Below, one piece after another: positions 1-12,300 of a stretch of 64,000 nucleotides of DNA. Origin of the DNA: Citrus sinensis (Eukaryota; Streptophyta; Magnoliopsida; Sapindales; Rutaceae); contig NC_068562.1 in assembly GCF_022201045.2 (NCBI RefSeq), positions 7,298,001 to 7,362,000 on the forward strand, read 5' to 3'. Numbering within the stretch: position 1 is the stretch's first letter; the number at the start of each line of letters is the position of its first letter. Below the pieces are notes generated by a model that was not told the DNA's origin, made no database searches, and was given only the letters and a program-made list of their open reading frames with translations. The position numbers and the translations under genes were made by a program.

Positions 1-666
1 TTGAATATTTGATCTCAATGTAGCATTATTTGTGTCAGCATATGAGATGACAGATTCTCAGTGACCTTATTTGGGTTGGAATTTAATCAATTTGAACTTG
101 AGCTCATACAAATAGAGAGCTACAGTTCTGCACAACATCCGTATAATGTTTCATGGAATTGCAAAATGACCTTCAAATAGCATATAGGATTCCTGAACTT
201 AAATACTGTATGTGTATTCAAATTAAATTTCTACTTAGGTTGAGTTCATTCCAATGAAAATTTTTCTTGCTTTGAATGAAGAATCTGAATTGGGAGCATA
301 ACTGATTTCTTAATTTGGCCAGTACCAGTCATACTGACTCATGCACTTTTTTGGTTAATCCAGTGAAAACTCTAGCAACCGTATCAATTTAGTAAGTGGA
401 TGGTCCATCTCCTGGCTGTGTCATCTACTGGCTATGTGTTCTTTTATCTTTAAGAAACACGGTTGTCATTCACTTCGACATTAACGTAAACGAAGATGTA
501 ACTGTGTCGCCTGTCCTTCTGCAGTGGATTATTTTATCCTATTTCTTGTGGATTTCCTTATCTTTGAGAAACTGGATTTCCATTCAATTAAAATTATAGT
601 AATTGATTTTGTATTTGTGTTATAGATCGATATTATCATGACTAGCATCTGATTTTTATGATGTAG

Positions 667-3600
667 TTGATCCGGCTTGTAAGTAATGGACACTCAGATA
701 ACGGGACCAAGATCTTGCATGCCAATTTGACACATGCAATGGAACTTAAACCTTACATAGAGGAACCACCAACAGTAGCTGCAACATCCAACTCTATGTC
801 TCTTGACCTTCGGCCACGAATCAGACATGATTTCATCTTCTCAAATAGAGAAGCTGTTAATGAATATTGGCAAACTTTAGAGTATTGTTATGCTGCTGCT
901 GATTCAAGAGCTGCCTCACATGCATTTCCTGGATCTGCCGTTCATGAGGTATGCACTTCACAGTTTTCTTCTTCCTCTATTTTGACCTTTTCTTTTAAAT
1001 ATTTTTTCAACAACAAACAATTTAACGAATTATGTTAATACAGGTATAATATTCATGCTGTCATTTATGTGTACTCCATGTTGCTATAGCAAGTATCAAT
1101 TGGATAGGCTGTTTTATACCAAATTGTTCCTACAGGTTTTTCATTATCGGTCATGGACCTCAGTCCGGGTTATGACAGCTGATCAGCGTGCTGAGCTCCT
1201 GAAGCGTATAGTGAGGGATAACGTTCGTGAAAAGATCCCATTCAAAGAGTGTGAGAAAATTGCAAAGGATCTTAGTCTGACATTAGAGCAGGTTAGGTTC
1301 AGTTAGCTTAGCATACATTGTCAGTATCTGTTGTTTTGTTTGGTTCATGTCTGAGTTTCTTGGGAAGCGTACCTCATATTTGTTCTCACCCTTCTTATAT
1401 ATTTATAATTTTTTCATCTTTTTGGTTGAACTGATACATAGTGTCTCTGTGAATGCTACTTGCAGGTGCTGCGCGTGTATTATGATAAGCGCCACCAACG
1501 TCTTGATAGATTTCAGGGTGCATCCGGTGCAAATGGGAATGAGTTTGCGCCACTGAAGAATAAATGTTCATCATCCCAGAAAAGAAAGAAGTCTTTAGAA
1601 GAAAGATCAGTGAAGCGCTCAAGAGTTGATGCTGTAACTAGACAATTGGTTGGGCTAACTGGTGCTACGAACGAGTTTGTGGAAGAACAAAATCCTTCAG
1701 CAGTTTATTCAGGAGAACCTGACTTTCATAAGGAGGATGATCATTTAGAAATGGTTGGAGAGCCTGGATTGAGCGACGAAGATGATGAGTGCCATTCCTT
1801 GCTTAGTCAACTTGCCTTTTCAAAGCTAAGGCCATCACGCCAAAAGAGATTCTCATGGACAGATGAAGCTGATAGGTAAAGGAAAAGAAGCATAATTTCT
1901 AAATCATAAATCCACCTAAAGTAAATCACTATAAATAATCACTTAAGAAAACATGGCGTATTGCAACCATCCGGGTGGCTCATTTCATCTATGTTAATAA
2001 TATGTTATCTCTAATTCTCTACAACTTCTTGACACTGTTTAGAAATTACAAGAATGTCACGTAATTTAAAATGATTTGGCAAAACCTCTTCAGTGGGACT
2101 TCTGGGATCCTTATACTGCATTTTATTCACGGGCACAATATTTAGTTCTTGCTGTCTGCCGATTGTCTATCTGGTCTATGTTAGGATGCATATGTCATTG
2201 TTTTAAAAGGAAAATTCTGTTCTTTTCTTTTTTACTTGTGGAAATTTTTTATAGTTCCTTCAAAATTTATTATTCTCCTCTCAGGCAATTGGTGATCCAA
2301 TATGTAAGACATCGTTCTGCTCTTGGGGCAAAATTTCATCGTGTGGATTGGGCCTCTGTTCCTAACCTTCCAGCATCTCCTGGTGCTTGTGCAAGAAGAA
2401 TGTCATCACTAAAAAGAAGTATTCAATTTAGAAAGGCTGTCATGAAACTCTGTAATATGCTTTGTGAACGATACGCAAAGCATCTGGAAAAAATCCAGAA
2501 CATGTCAATGGACAACATTGATAGCGGGGTGCTTAGGCGCAGCTCATTCAAGGAAGGCCTTAAGTTGAATAGTTCAAATTCTGTTGAGCACACTGAAGAT
2601 GCAGGTTTTGGGAAGGAACGATGGGATGATTTTGATGACAAAGATATTGGGAGTGCCCTTGAGGGAGTCCTTCGGTTGAAGCAAATGGCCAAATTGGGGG
2701 CATCAGAAAATGTAGAATCAATCTATGAGGAGTGTTCAAATGTAAAATATCTAAAAAGTGTATTTTTCTTTATGAATCTCAATTGCATCTGGAGTTCTAT
2801 TTTCAGAAATTTAATTAAGTGCTAGGAATGAGTTGGGAGATTGCACAACTTTACATTGGAAAAGTCAATATGTCTCAACCTGTCTCTTCTCATTTCCTTC
2901 AATTTTAGTCTGGAGCATATCCCTCCCCTTCTGTCTCTCCTTGTTTCCTTCAATTTATTCTGGAGGATCTTATCATCCACCACTTTTGTCACCAATGAAT
3001 TGCACAGAATGCATGTTGACACACATTACTTTACAATTTTAGCATCTACAAAATGCTCTATTTGCTTCTTGATTTTGGCCAAGGTTACTTTCCAATTATT
3101 GTTGAGTAGTAATTTAAATTTTTCTTGCAGAATCTTGAGGAATCTGGATTGGCTTCTCCAACCACTTTTAGTGATCAGAACCTTGGCATGGAACAACATA
3201 AAGATGCTGCTCGAAGAACGAAATATCATCATCGACATCGAAAGATTATCAAGCTCTTGAATGAAAGAATAAATGCAAGTAAAGAAGTATTTGAATCTTT
3301 GGCTGTTTCCAGTGCCATAGAACTATTTAAGATTGTCTTTTTGAGCACCTCAACAACCCCAGAACTGCAAAATTTGCTGGCGGAAACTTTAAGGCGCTAT
3401 TCAGAGCATGATCTTTTTGCGGCTTTTAGCTATCTCAGAGAGAGAAAATTTATGGTAAATTGAATTTTTTTAATAGGTTACATAGCAGATTTTGGTCCAA
3501 TTGTCATACTGGTTTGAGTTATTCTTGTGGTATTCATCATTAAGGATGCATAAGGGGGACATGCGGTTCTTTATGACTTGATACTATCATCATTTTTGGT

Positions 3601-6122
3601 CTTTTATTTGAGTTCTTTGTTGTGATTGATTATTGAGCATTGGTGTGGGCCAAGCTTAGTGACTCTTCTGTTTCCATCAACTGTTTACTTATGGTGGAAA
3701 CTAAGTACTATATTTTCAGATCAATAAGCAACAACTGGACTCTATTAAGTTTTCAGTTATGGTTGTTAACTAAGGTGTTCTTTCTTTTTCTTTTTCTTTT
3801 TTTCTTTTCTTTTTCCCTCTTGTGGGGCGGAGGAAGGGAAATAGGTGGGACCAAAATTGCATGGCCTCATTATGCTGTTTTTCGCACTGCCTATATGCTT
3901 CTTGCGTCTTTTTATTTGACTCATCCATTTAACTGCTTTTTTATGTCTTTTCCTTATGGAAATTTATTCTAAGACAGCATTTTGTTCACCCTATGGCAGA
4001 TTGGGGGAAATGGCAATCCTTTTGTACTTTCTCAACTGTTCTTGCAGAGTCTTTCTAAATCCCCTTTCCCAATGAACACTGGAAAGAGAGCTGCTAAATT
4101 TTCTAGTTGGCTTCATGAAAAGGAAAAAGACCTTAAGGCAGGGGGCGTCAATCTTAATGCAGATTTACAATGTGGGGACATTTTCCATTTGCTTGCTTTA
4201 GTTTCTTCTGGTGAACTTTACATTTCTCCATGCCTGCCAGACGAAGGTGTTGGAGAGGCTGAAGATTTGAGATGCTTAAAGCGAAAAAATGAGGAGAAAG
4301 AGCTATATGTCACCGATAAGGGTAAGAAATTAAAATCCTTAATGGAAGGTGAACTTGTTTCTCGCCGGGAAAAGGGTTTTCCAGGTATTATGGTATCTGT
4401 ATGTCGTGCAACAATTTCAGTGGCCAATGCTATAGAGATGTTCAAAGACGGGCAAAGTTGCACCGGTGAACTACATGGGAATTCTGAATTCAAAACTACT
4501 TTGGAGAAAAATGGTTGTAGTTCTTGTCAGTCTGACTATATGAAGGAAATCCTTGACTTTGGCCATGTTGTTCCCTTGGTCGGAAGTTCTAGCGAACCAC
4601 CTTGGGATTCAATGACAGCCTATGCTGAGTATCTGTCTAGCAATGACCAAAAACAAGTTGGCCTATTCTGTCCTCAAGTCTTCAAGGCTGTTTATTCTGC
4701 CATTCAGAAGGCCGGGGACCAGGGGTTGAGCATCAAGGAAGTTTGCCATGTATCGGAAATGCCAGGTATATGCACTGTACTTTTTTCTTGCCCCCCTCCC
4801 CTCCACGGACATACTTATACACGTGCCATGTACTTTCAGTCTCTGAAGATGAGATTTGTACACAAGCTCCACTGTATTGATTATTTCTGGTTTTTTCTTT
4901 CCAGAAGAAAACATTGCTGAATTCATCATTGATGTGCTGCAAGCATTTGGACGAGCATTGAAGGTTGGTGTTATTGTGAATCCAACCGATAATGTTACCA
5001 GAATACTGTTCCCTGGGCTAAGAAAAAGTGTGGGGTTGGGGCTTCTATTATTATTGTTTATAATTTACTAATTCTCTCTGTGCAGGTAAATGCTTATGAC
5101 TCAATTCGCGTCATCGATGCATTGTACCGGTCTAAATACTTTCTGACCTCCATTGCTGGGTTCCCTCAAGATCCTAATTCACAGTCTCTGACAAGGCTTT
5201 TAAGTAGAACCTACAATAGCCATCTGGTCCAGCCAGAAAACCATGATATCAATGGAGCTAATTTACTGGAGAATAGAAAAATTAATGTTGATGATGTGCA
5301 CAAAGTTACTATTCTTAATCTTCCTGAAGATGTTAGTGAGCCTTTGGATGAAACTCAAACTGCCGATTTGCATGAAGTCTCTGTGCAAGATGATGCTTTT
5401 CCTAAAAGGAATGATGAGGGTGAAAGCTACACACACTCGTCAGCTGAAGTATGTAAACCAATATTGCCATGGATAAATGGAGATGGAACTGTCAACAGTT
5501 CTGTCTACAATGGACTTCGTCGTCGTGTTTTTGGTACCGTTGTGCAATATCCTGGGATATCAGAGGTACATGCTTTTCCTCCTTTGCTTTTGTTGTTATT
5601 TATTATAATTAGTTTGTTAAACATGGCCTTTTGTACTGATTGTACCGGTCAACCAGATGCGGAAGTTTTCAACAAATGTTGAGTTTCTGATTTCTAAGTA
5701 ACACAGTCATAATTAAGTTGCAATTTCATTTTTCCGTCAATATCTTCTATTTTACTTTGGAAAATTGCATCATATTGGCTGATTTGCATACTTGTTAGTA
5801 TTGACTGCAAACGGAAACTGTAGCAACTACTGGACGTACCATTTATTTTGCCTCTTATTCAGTCATGACTGTTTGGTCCACTGATTGTGTTCCTTTGATA
5901 AAGAGGGTTGGATAGATTATAGTTTTGGGACAACTGTTTTTGCTTTTTTCTTAGTCAAGAGCATTGGCGCCATTCTGCTGTATTCCTCATATTTTAGTGT
6001 TGAAAAGAATATGGCATGTACGTACAAGTGTTCTTTATATCACCAGTTTGGGCACTTGCATGTGACTATTTATCTGTTCCACGGCAAGTTTGTAATATAT
6101 CTTTAACATTCCTCTTTTACTA

Positions 6123-6167
<45 letters not shown>

Positions 6168-6491
6168 CAGGATGAGATTATTCGCCAGACAGATATAATA
6201 AACCCTCAGGTATGCTGCTTTATTTTTATAGGATTTGAGGCTGAAGTTCAAATATATCTTATCTAAGTGGATTCCTGTTAATGCCTAGTTCAATATTCTA
6301 TGTAGAGCTGCAAAAACTTGTTGGAACTGATGATTTTGGATGGACACCTTATCGTGAGGAAGATGCATCAAACCAGACACAGTGGACCTCCTGCCATTCT
6401 TGGGACCTTCTTTGGGAGCAGCTTTGGAAATTCGAAGATGGTATACCGAGAACATTTCTTTGCGAATCCCATGAGTACATCTATATTGTAG
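667..6491 (+). CDS. TFIIIC large subunit (B-block binding), 3' part of gene
   Basis: Subunit of RNA polymerase III factor TFIIIC that binds the B box of tRNA genes. The 5' part lies outside the window; bases 1-666 are intron. Exons: 667-948, 1136-1291, 1466-1875, 2285-2741, 3131-3454, 4000-4765, 4905-4963, 5086-5565, 6171-6209, 6306-6491. All borders are GT-AG and phases join without a break, giving about 1052 residues ending at TAG 6489-6491. Recognisable plant-family blocks are IRHDFIFSNREAVNEYWQ, KRFSWTDEADRQLVIQYV (a SANT/Myb-like stretch), FGTVVQYPGISEDEI (winged-helix-like) and the C-terminal REHFFANPMSTS. Acidic and basic low-complexity stretches lie between them. TAF12 follows on the same strand 1.1 kb downstream, as I recall for Arabidopsis At1g17450/At1g17440. 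The exon model is inferred from splice consensus and family resemblance; no transcript was seen. Confidence 0.9.
6128..6164. repeat. (TA)n microsatellite touching a splice acceptor
   Basis: About 18 TA units fill the end of a TFIIIC intron, leaving only ATTTTCAG before the 39-nt exon at 6171. The usual long polypyrimidine tract is replaced by this repeat. Confidence 0.95.
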
Positions 6492-6592
6492 TTGAGTCTC
6501 AGCTTGTTTGTAATTTACAGAAGCTTCTATAAATATCAGCTGTCAGAAGTTGCAAGAACAGATCTGGATAAGCAGAGTTATCCATCTAAAAT

Positions 6593-6635
6593 CGGATCCC
6601 CCTATCGTACATGCATGTAAGATAGGGATTGCCCC
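6593..6635. mobile_element. 43-bp foldback insertion with 9-bp direct repeats
   Basis: The segment runs from CGGATCC to TTGCCCC and is nearly self-complementary around a perfect 12-bp palindrome, TACATGCATGTA. It is flanked by ATCTAAAAT at 6584-6592 and 6636-6644 (extendable to 11 bp with the preceding CC). Its two ends, GGATCC and GGCAATCC, match the two ends of the 123-bp element at 25808. This fits a minimal copy of a foldback MITE; the 9-bp duplication suggests Mutator-type mobilisation. Confidence 0.7.
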
Positions 6636-7413
6636 ATCTAAAATGTATAATGGTATGGGGGCACGCATGTTGGTTGTCTATGTACAGTGTTGGCCTGTTT
6701 GTCATATAGTTAAAAATGTACAGGCAAATATTTAGCAAAACCACGTGGCACCACCTCGTACACTTTCAGTAACATTGTCAGCAAACTACAAGCTGAATAT
6801 CTTCTAACCTTGACTGGTAAACTAGGAGATCCCTACGGGGTACTGTTTATGTTTGCGCATAGCCTGATGCATGAAAAAGACAAGAGAAAAAGGAAAAAAA
6901 TAATTAAAAAAAAATTCTGAAGACTAGATGCTTTTTGTCATGTAGAAATCTGTCTTACGGAGAACTCCCAAGTTCTAACATGGGACTGTTATTGCTTCAC
7001 ACGCTGTGTTATCCTTGCATCTATTCACTCACTAGTTTTACATTTTACATATATTTGGAAATGAACTCAAAACATCACACTGAAAGCAGTTTGAGTTTTA
7101 ATGTCATTCAAGTTTAGTTATTAGCTCCACCAACAGACTTGGATAGCAAGTTACTAAATTCAGTTTTAATCATAAACAGTTGATTTTTTTGTTTTTTTGA
7201 GTTCCTAAATTGCGTTTATGAATTTAAATGATTTTCAGCTGCAGATTCGTTATGATAACCAAAAATAATGATTAGTTAGTTCGTAATTTTAATGAAATTA
7301 GTCAATTACACAACATTGGCACTTAAATTATTCTACGTGGATGGAAAAAAAAAATCGAACAGCCAGATTACAGGTTTCGCTGGTAAAACACTACTTAGCT
7401 TCTATTTACTTGA

Positions 7414-7448
7414 CACGTGGATTTTCATCCTTAGATGTACACGTGTAC
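7414..7448. promoter_or_regulatory. G-box and ACGTG palindrome upstream of TAF12
   Basis: CACGTG lies at 7414-7419 and the 12-bp palindrome GTACACGTGTAC at 7437-7448, about 170-200 bp before the start codon. These are the core bound by plant bZIP and bHLH factors. Function is inferred from position only. Confidence 0.4.
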
Positions 7449-7616
7449 GGTGAAGATCTTCTCTCTCTTCTCTTTCTTCAACTTGCGTCCTGCAAAACCA
7501 AAAACTCTCTCTTCCTCTGCAAAATAACACACCATCAAAATTTCCTCCATGAACTACTAATAATAAGGCAAAAATAATAATAATAATAATAATAAATAAA
7601 AAGTAAATTAACAAAC

Positions 7617-10600
7617 ATGGCAGAAAATAATTTAACAACAACAACATCTCCGCCGAAAGCCCTGCAATCTCCAAACCCGATGCCTGACCCGTCTTCGACT
7701 TCTTCATCGTCGTCGTCATCAACAACAGCATTAGTTTCTACTCAAACGCCCGCAACGACGTCGTTTTCTCCTTCGCTCGATTCTCAACAACAGCAGCAGC
7801 AACAAATCCCACAACTCGTTCAACAGCAGCAACAAAACAACGTTAACACTAATGTTATGTCAAACTATCAAATTCCGCATACTTTACAACGATCTCCCTC
7901 AATTTCGCGCCTTAACCAAATCCACCAGCCGCAGCAGCAACAGAATTCTCAATACAGTAGCGTTTTGAGGCAGCAGGCGATATACGGGCAAGTTAATTTC
8001 GGGCAGCAGAATCAGCAACAGAGTAGCAATCAGCAGCTTGGTAGTCCTACTTTGTCCCGGTCTGGGCTTATTGGGCAGACTGGTCACCTGCCCGGGATGC
8101 TGTCCGGACAAGCTTCTGCGGCTGCTGCACAGTTCAATTTACAGTCTCCCTTGATGGCTTCGGTATCTTTTTTCCTTTTTTTTTGTTCTTTTGTTGATTT
8201 TGTAATTTGTGTTTATGATGCCGAATTTAGGGCATATTTGGAATTGGACTGCTTTAGAATGCGATCAGTTGCTGTAGTATGCTAAAATAGGTGCTTTGGC
8301 TGTTGTGCTTTCAAAATTAAGCAAAAAGAAAATAATGGTTGCAGAATACCCTTAATTACCTGTTGTTGAATTTGGTATAGTCGTGTCACTTTGTCTGTAT
8401 TGGTTAAGAGATGATCATTTGTTGTGCCCTTTGATATGTTGATTGTTGTGTTAATGTTTGAAAGAAAGCAGAATTTGAGTTGGTTCAATGTTTTGAATTG
8501 GAGTAGTTTTAGCTTAATGATGAACTACATGAAAAAGAAAGAGGAGCTAATTTGTTCTATATTTGGAGGGATAATAATGAATGTAATGTGGGTGCACCGG
8601 GGTGGTCTGCATTTTCGTAGTAGTTATAGTTCTTTGGAAACTGAGATTGGGTTTTTACTTCTTTAGAAGTGATGGAGTACTGTAGAATGTGGTTTATTTT
8701 GCTCAGTGGTGCACTTTCTGAACAGTTCTATTTCAATGATTAAGTGAAGTTATTTGTCGAAGCTTGAATTTTTCGCATTCTAGAAATATTCAATCATTTG
8801 TTGTAGTCATGCTGCTTACAATGTAATATTTTGAATTCATTTACACTAATTGTTGGATCTTTGCTACGAATTTAATTAGGAAAAGAAAAAATGGTGAATT
8901 GCACAAGTGCTTCTGTACTTTGTGTAACCATGAAGTGCATGCACTCTTTTAAAAGTAACATTGTATTTGTTTTACTGAGTATAATCTGCAAGAATACTGA
9001 AAAACTTGCTAATAATAGCTCTTCATAGATGATTTTCTGCTTAATTATGGACCACCCTGATGACAATTTCCTTTCTGAAACAATTGATGTTTTCATTACA
9101 GCCACGGCAGAAACCTGGGGTTGTCCCAGGATCCCAATTCCATCCTGGCAATTCTCCTGGACAGTCTTTGCCGGGGATGCAAGCAATGGGGATCCTTAAT
9201 TTAAGCTCACACTTGAGGGCCAACCCTCTTTATGCTCAACAGCGAATGAACCAGGGGCAGATAAGGCAACAATTGTCACAACAGAATCCCCTCACCTCTC
9301 CTCAGGTGTATTTTTCCTTCTAATGCTGCTTTGCTCTGTTTTCCATCTGTGGATTTGATGAAACTTTTATTGTATTACTCTTGCTGATGGATGGATCATT
9401 ACAGAACTGTTAGAAATCACCACGACGTGTGAGAGAAGTGAAGAAATCTTGATTTCCCTTCTTCTTTCTTTGTTTTTCCAGCAGTGTGTTTTTATAGCTA
9501 TTAGCTTTTGCTTATGTGTTTCTTTTAGAAAATGCCTTTGATTCGGATACTATAACATTTCTCTGCATTTCTCTGCTTGATAGAGATACTGACCTTGCTG
9601 GGGACTAAAATTGATTGTTATTTTTTCATATAAAGAAATAACTATAATGTGCTGAAATTGTAAAATCTGGTTTTCATTATTCTCCCTAATAATTCACACA
9701 ATTGAATGGGCCTGGTGAATGCGACCTTCTTTGAAGATGTTTCCAAGGAAGTGAAATCTTTTGCAATGATTTTGTGTGATTTTGAATGTGCTTTCTCTTA
9801 TTTTAATTTGTAAACATGAGCTTGACATCCAAGCTATTTTAAAATCTGCAGATCCAAAACTTATCTAGGACATCATCATCTCTGGCATTTATGAATCCTC
9901 AGTTATCTGGGCTGGCTCAGAACGGACAGCCAGGCATGATGCAAAATTCTCTGTCACAACAGCAGTGGTTGAAGCAAATGCCTGCAATGTCTGCTCCTGG
10001 CTCTCCTTCATTCCGTCTCCAACAACATCAGAGGCAATCCCCGGTCCTCTTACAGCAGCAACTTGCTTCATCTCCTCAATTACAGAACTCTATGGGCTTG
10101 AATCAACAGCAGTTGTCCCAGCTGGTGCAGCAGCAGCCACAAATGGGGCATGCACAGCTGCATCAGCCACAGCCGCAGCCGCAGCCGCAGCAGCAACAGC
10201 AACTACAACAACAACAATCGCAACAGCAACCAAGCTTGCATCAACAGCAGCAGCAGCAGCAGTCTCCAAGGATTTCAGGCCCCGCAGGCCAGAAATCTCT
10301 TAGTTTGACAGGATCACAGCCAGATGCAACTGTCTCTGGTACAACTACACCTGGGGGCAGTTCAAGTCAAGGAACAGAAGCAACTAATCAACTCCTTGGG
10401 AAGAGAAAGATACAGGATCTAGTTTCCCAGGTTTTTGCTGCATTCCACTGAGTTTTCAGTTCTTTCTTTTTGTTTATGGTTATTATTCATGGTGTTCAAT
10501 TTTTGGCCACTCAGGTGGACTCCCAGGGAAAGGTGGATCCAGAAGTTGAAGATCTTCTTTTGGAAATTGCTGATGACTTCATTGACTCTGTGAGCACTCC

Positions 10601-12300
10601 TAAGCTAACCAACTGTTTAACCCTTCTTTCTGGCTTCTAGTTCTTTAAAAATGCTTTTGAAATAGAATTTTTGAAAGAGTTATTCATAAAGAACTTTTTT
10701 TTTTCTTTGAAAGACATCATATGTTGTTCATGAATAACTTATTAATGGGGACCTATAATGATAGAAGATTACTTGGGATTTTCAAGTTAGATTTCCTCGC
10801 TGGGAACCTGTTTGGTTCATCAGATCATGGCACTTCTGCAATGTCATCTAGTTAACATGTTACCAGGCTTTTTGACCCTATGTACACTAGATCTCATGCT
10901 CATATTTATAGATGATTATTCTCTTTGAAAATGTTATGCTAATTTTGACAAAGTAGAATTTTGGATGATCTTTCTCAAAGATATTTATCTATATTTACTT
11001 TTTGCAGGTGACTTCCTTTGCCTGTAATTTGGCAAAGCATCGAAAATCATCAACTTTGGAGTCCAAGGATATATTACTGCACTTGGGTTTGTGCTTCTCT
11101 GGAACATGTTTTACAGAAGTTTTATCGTGTTGAACTTAAGCATTTTGTTAGCTGTCACCTATGTTTGATCGCTGGGTTTATTGTTTGAAGATTTGGTCGA
11201 AATTTAGGAATATCAGATTATTTGTGGTATAAAAAATGTGGTGAATGGAAGAGGTTAGAAATATCATGCTTTCATAAATAATCTGTTTGTTTGGTGAGAC
11301 TTGCATTTGTAATTATCTTTTTTTTGGTAGATTCATTAATACGTGTGTGATTTTGAAAGTGCTAACTTGTAAGAACTCATACATTTTCTTTCATAAATGT
11401 TCAGAGTCTAATATGTCTTTTAAGTATTAATTAATTGTGATGGGAAATGTTTTAGGAGTAACATCAGGGTGGAGAGAACCTTATACGCTTGTCTGGTTAT
11501 ATGAACTCACTTCTACCAACTTATTCTGCTCCTTTAGCTCCCTCCCTCTGATTCATTCTCATGTGTGTGATTTTAATGTGCTAGCTCGTTGAACCTAATG
11601 CCAACACTAGGCTGGATACATATTGCTTCAGAATCTTTGAACAGTAGATAACTCTTCGGAGTAGTAGATATTTACTCACTTTTCTTTTTTCGTTACTAAG
11701 CAACCTCAGAACCTTGAATCTGATACATCAAGTTCGTGTGCAGAGAAAAACTGGCATTTGACGGTTCCAGGATTTTCAAGTGAAGAGCGGAATCACCAAA
11801 GGAAATCTGTAAGTAGTTTATTTTTTTATCTCAAGACCTGTAGATTGCAATATGATGTTTCATAATCTCACTCTTCCGCCTAAATAATTTGATTTGGAAT
11901 GGAGATGGTCCCATGAGATGAAAGTTCTTGCTTATTTCTAAATGAAAGTACACTCTAGTTGATCAATTTTGATGTAATGTTTTCCAAATGATGCAGTTAT
12001 CTAGTGACGTCCACAGTAAGCGTCTTGAAATGGTGAGTTGAAGGACCTGTTGATTTATTTTAATGTATATCCTCACCAGATGGAGCACTGAAAGCATTCA
12101 TTTTATACGGATTATGTCAGATACGTGCATTGATGGAACCCTCTCAGTCTGAAACCATCACAAATGACCCTAGAGAGATGATAAGACAGGGACTTGGAAA
12201 CCCAGTTGGTGTTAACACCCATATGAAATCTTCAGCAAGTTCTGAGCAGCTACTTATGCCATCTGGATCTCAAATGTTGCAGCAACTAACACGTTATTGA
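7617..12300 (+). CDS. TAF12B: TFIID subunit 12 (TAF12b/EER4-like)
   Basis: TBP-associated factor of TFIID that pairs with TAF4 through a histone fold in RNA polymerase II initiation. Exons: 7617-8162, 9102-9305, 9852-10430, 10515-10589, 11008-11086, 11744-11808, 11997-12032, 12121-12300; joined length is 1764 nt, 587 residues. The N-terminal about 430 residues are Ser/Thr- and Gln-rich with long Q runs. The histone fold lies at about 433-505 ([20 protein letters not shown], then [43 protein letters not shown]). The C-terminal tail ends in LQQLTRY. The ATG at 7617 opens the first frame with no upstream coding alternative. A 3' UTR intron (about 12366-12569) is possible from its GTAAGC...TTTTGCAG borders. 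In Arabidopsis the orthologue EER4 modulates ethylene and cytokinin responses. Confidence 0.93.

Larger units (their letters stand above)
6492..7616. other. TFIIIC 3' UTR and intergenic/TAF12 upstream region
   Basis: No coding region is supported. The first few hundred bases should be the TFIIIC 3' UTR and hold a 43-bp palindromic insertion (6593-6635). From about 7100 the DNA is AT-rich. 7414-7448 holds ACGTG motifs, 7450-7530 is CT-rich leader-like sequence, and an (AAT)n run sits at about 7574-7595 just before the TAF12 start codon. Confidence 0.7.

Noticed and set aside
9965..10303. Alanine/threonine-rich 112-codon frame inside TAF12 exon 3
   Set aside because: It is the out-of-frame reading of the CAG/CAA repeats encoding poly-Gln.
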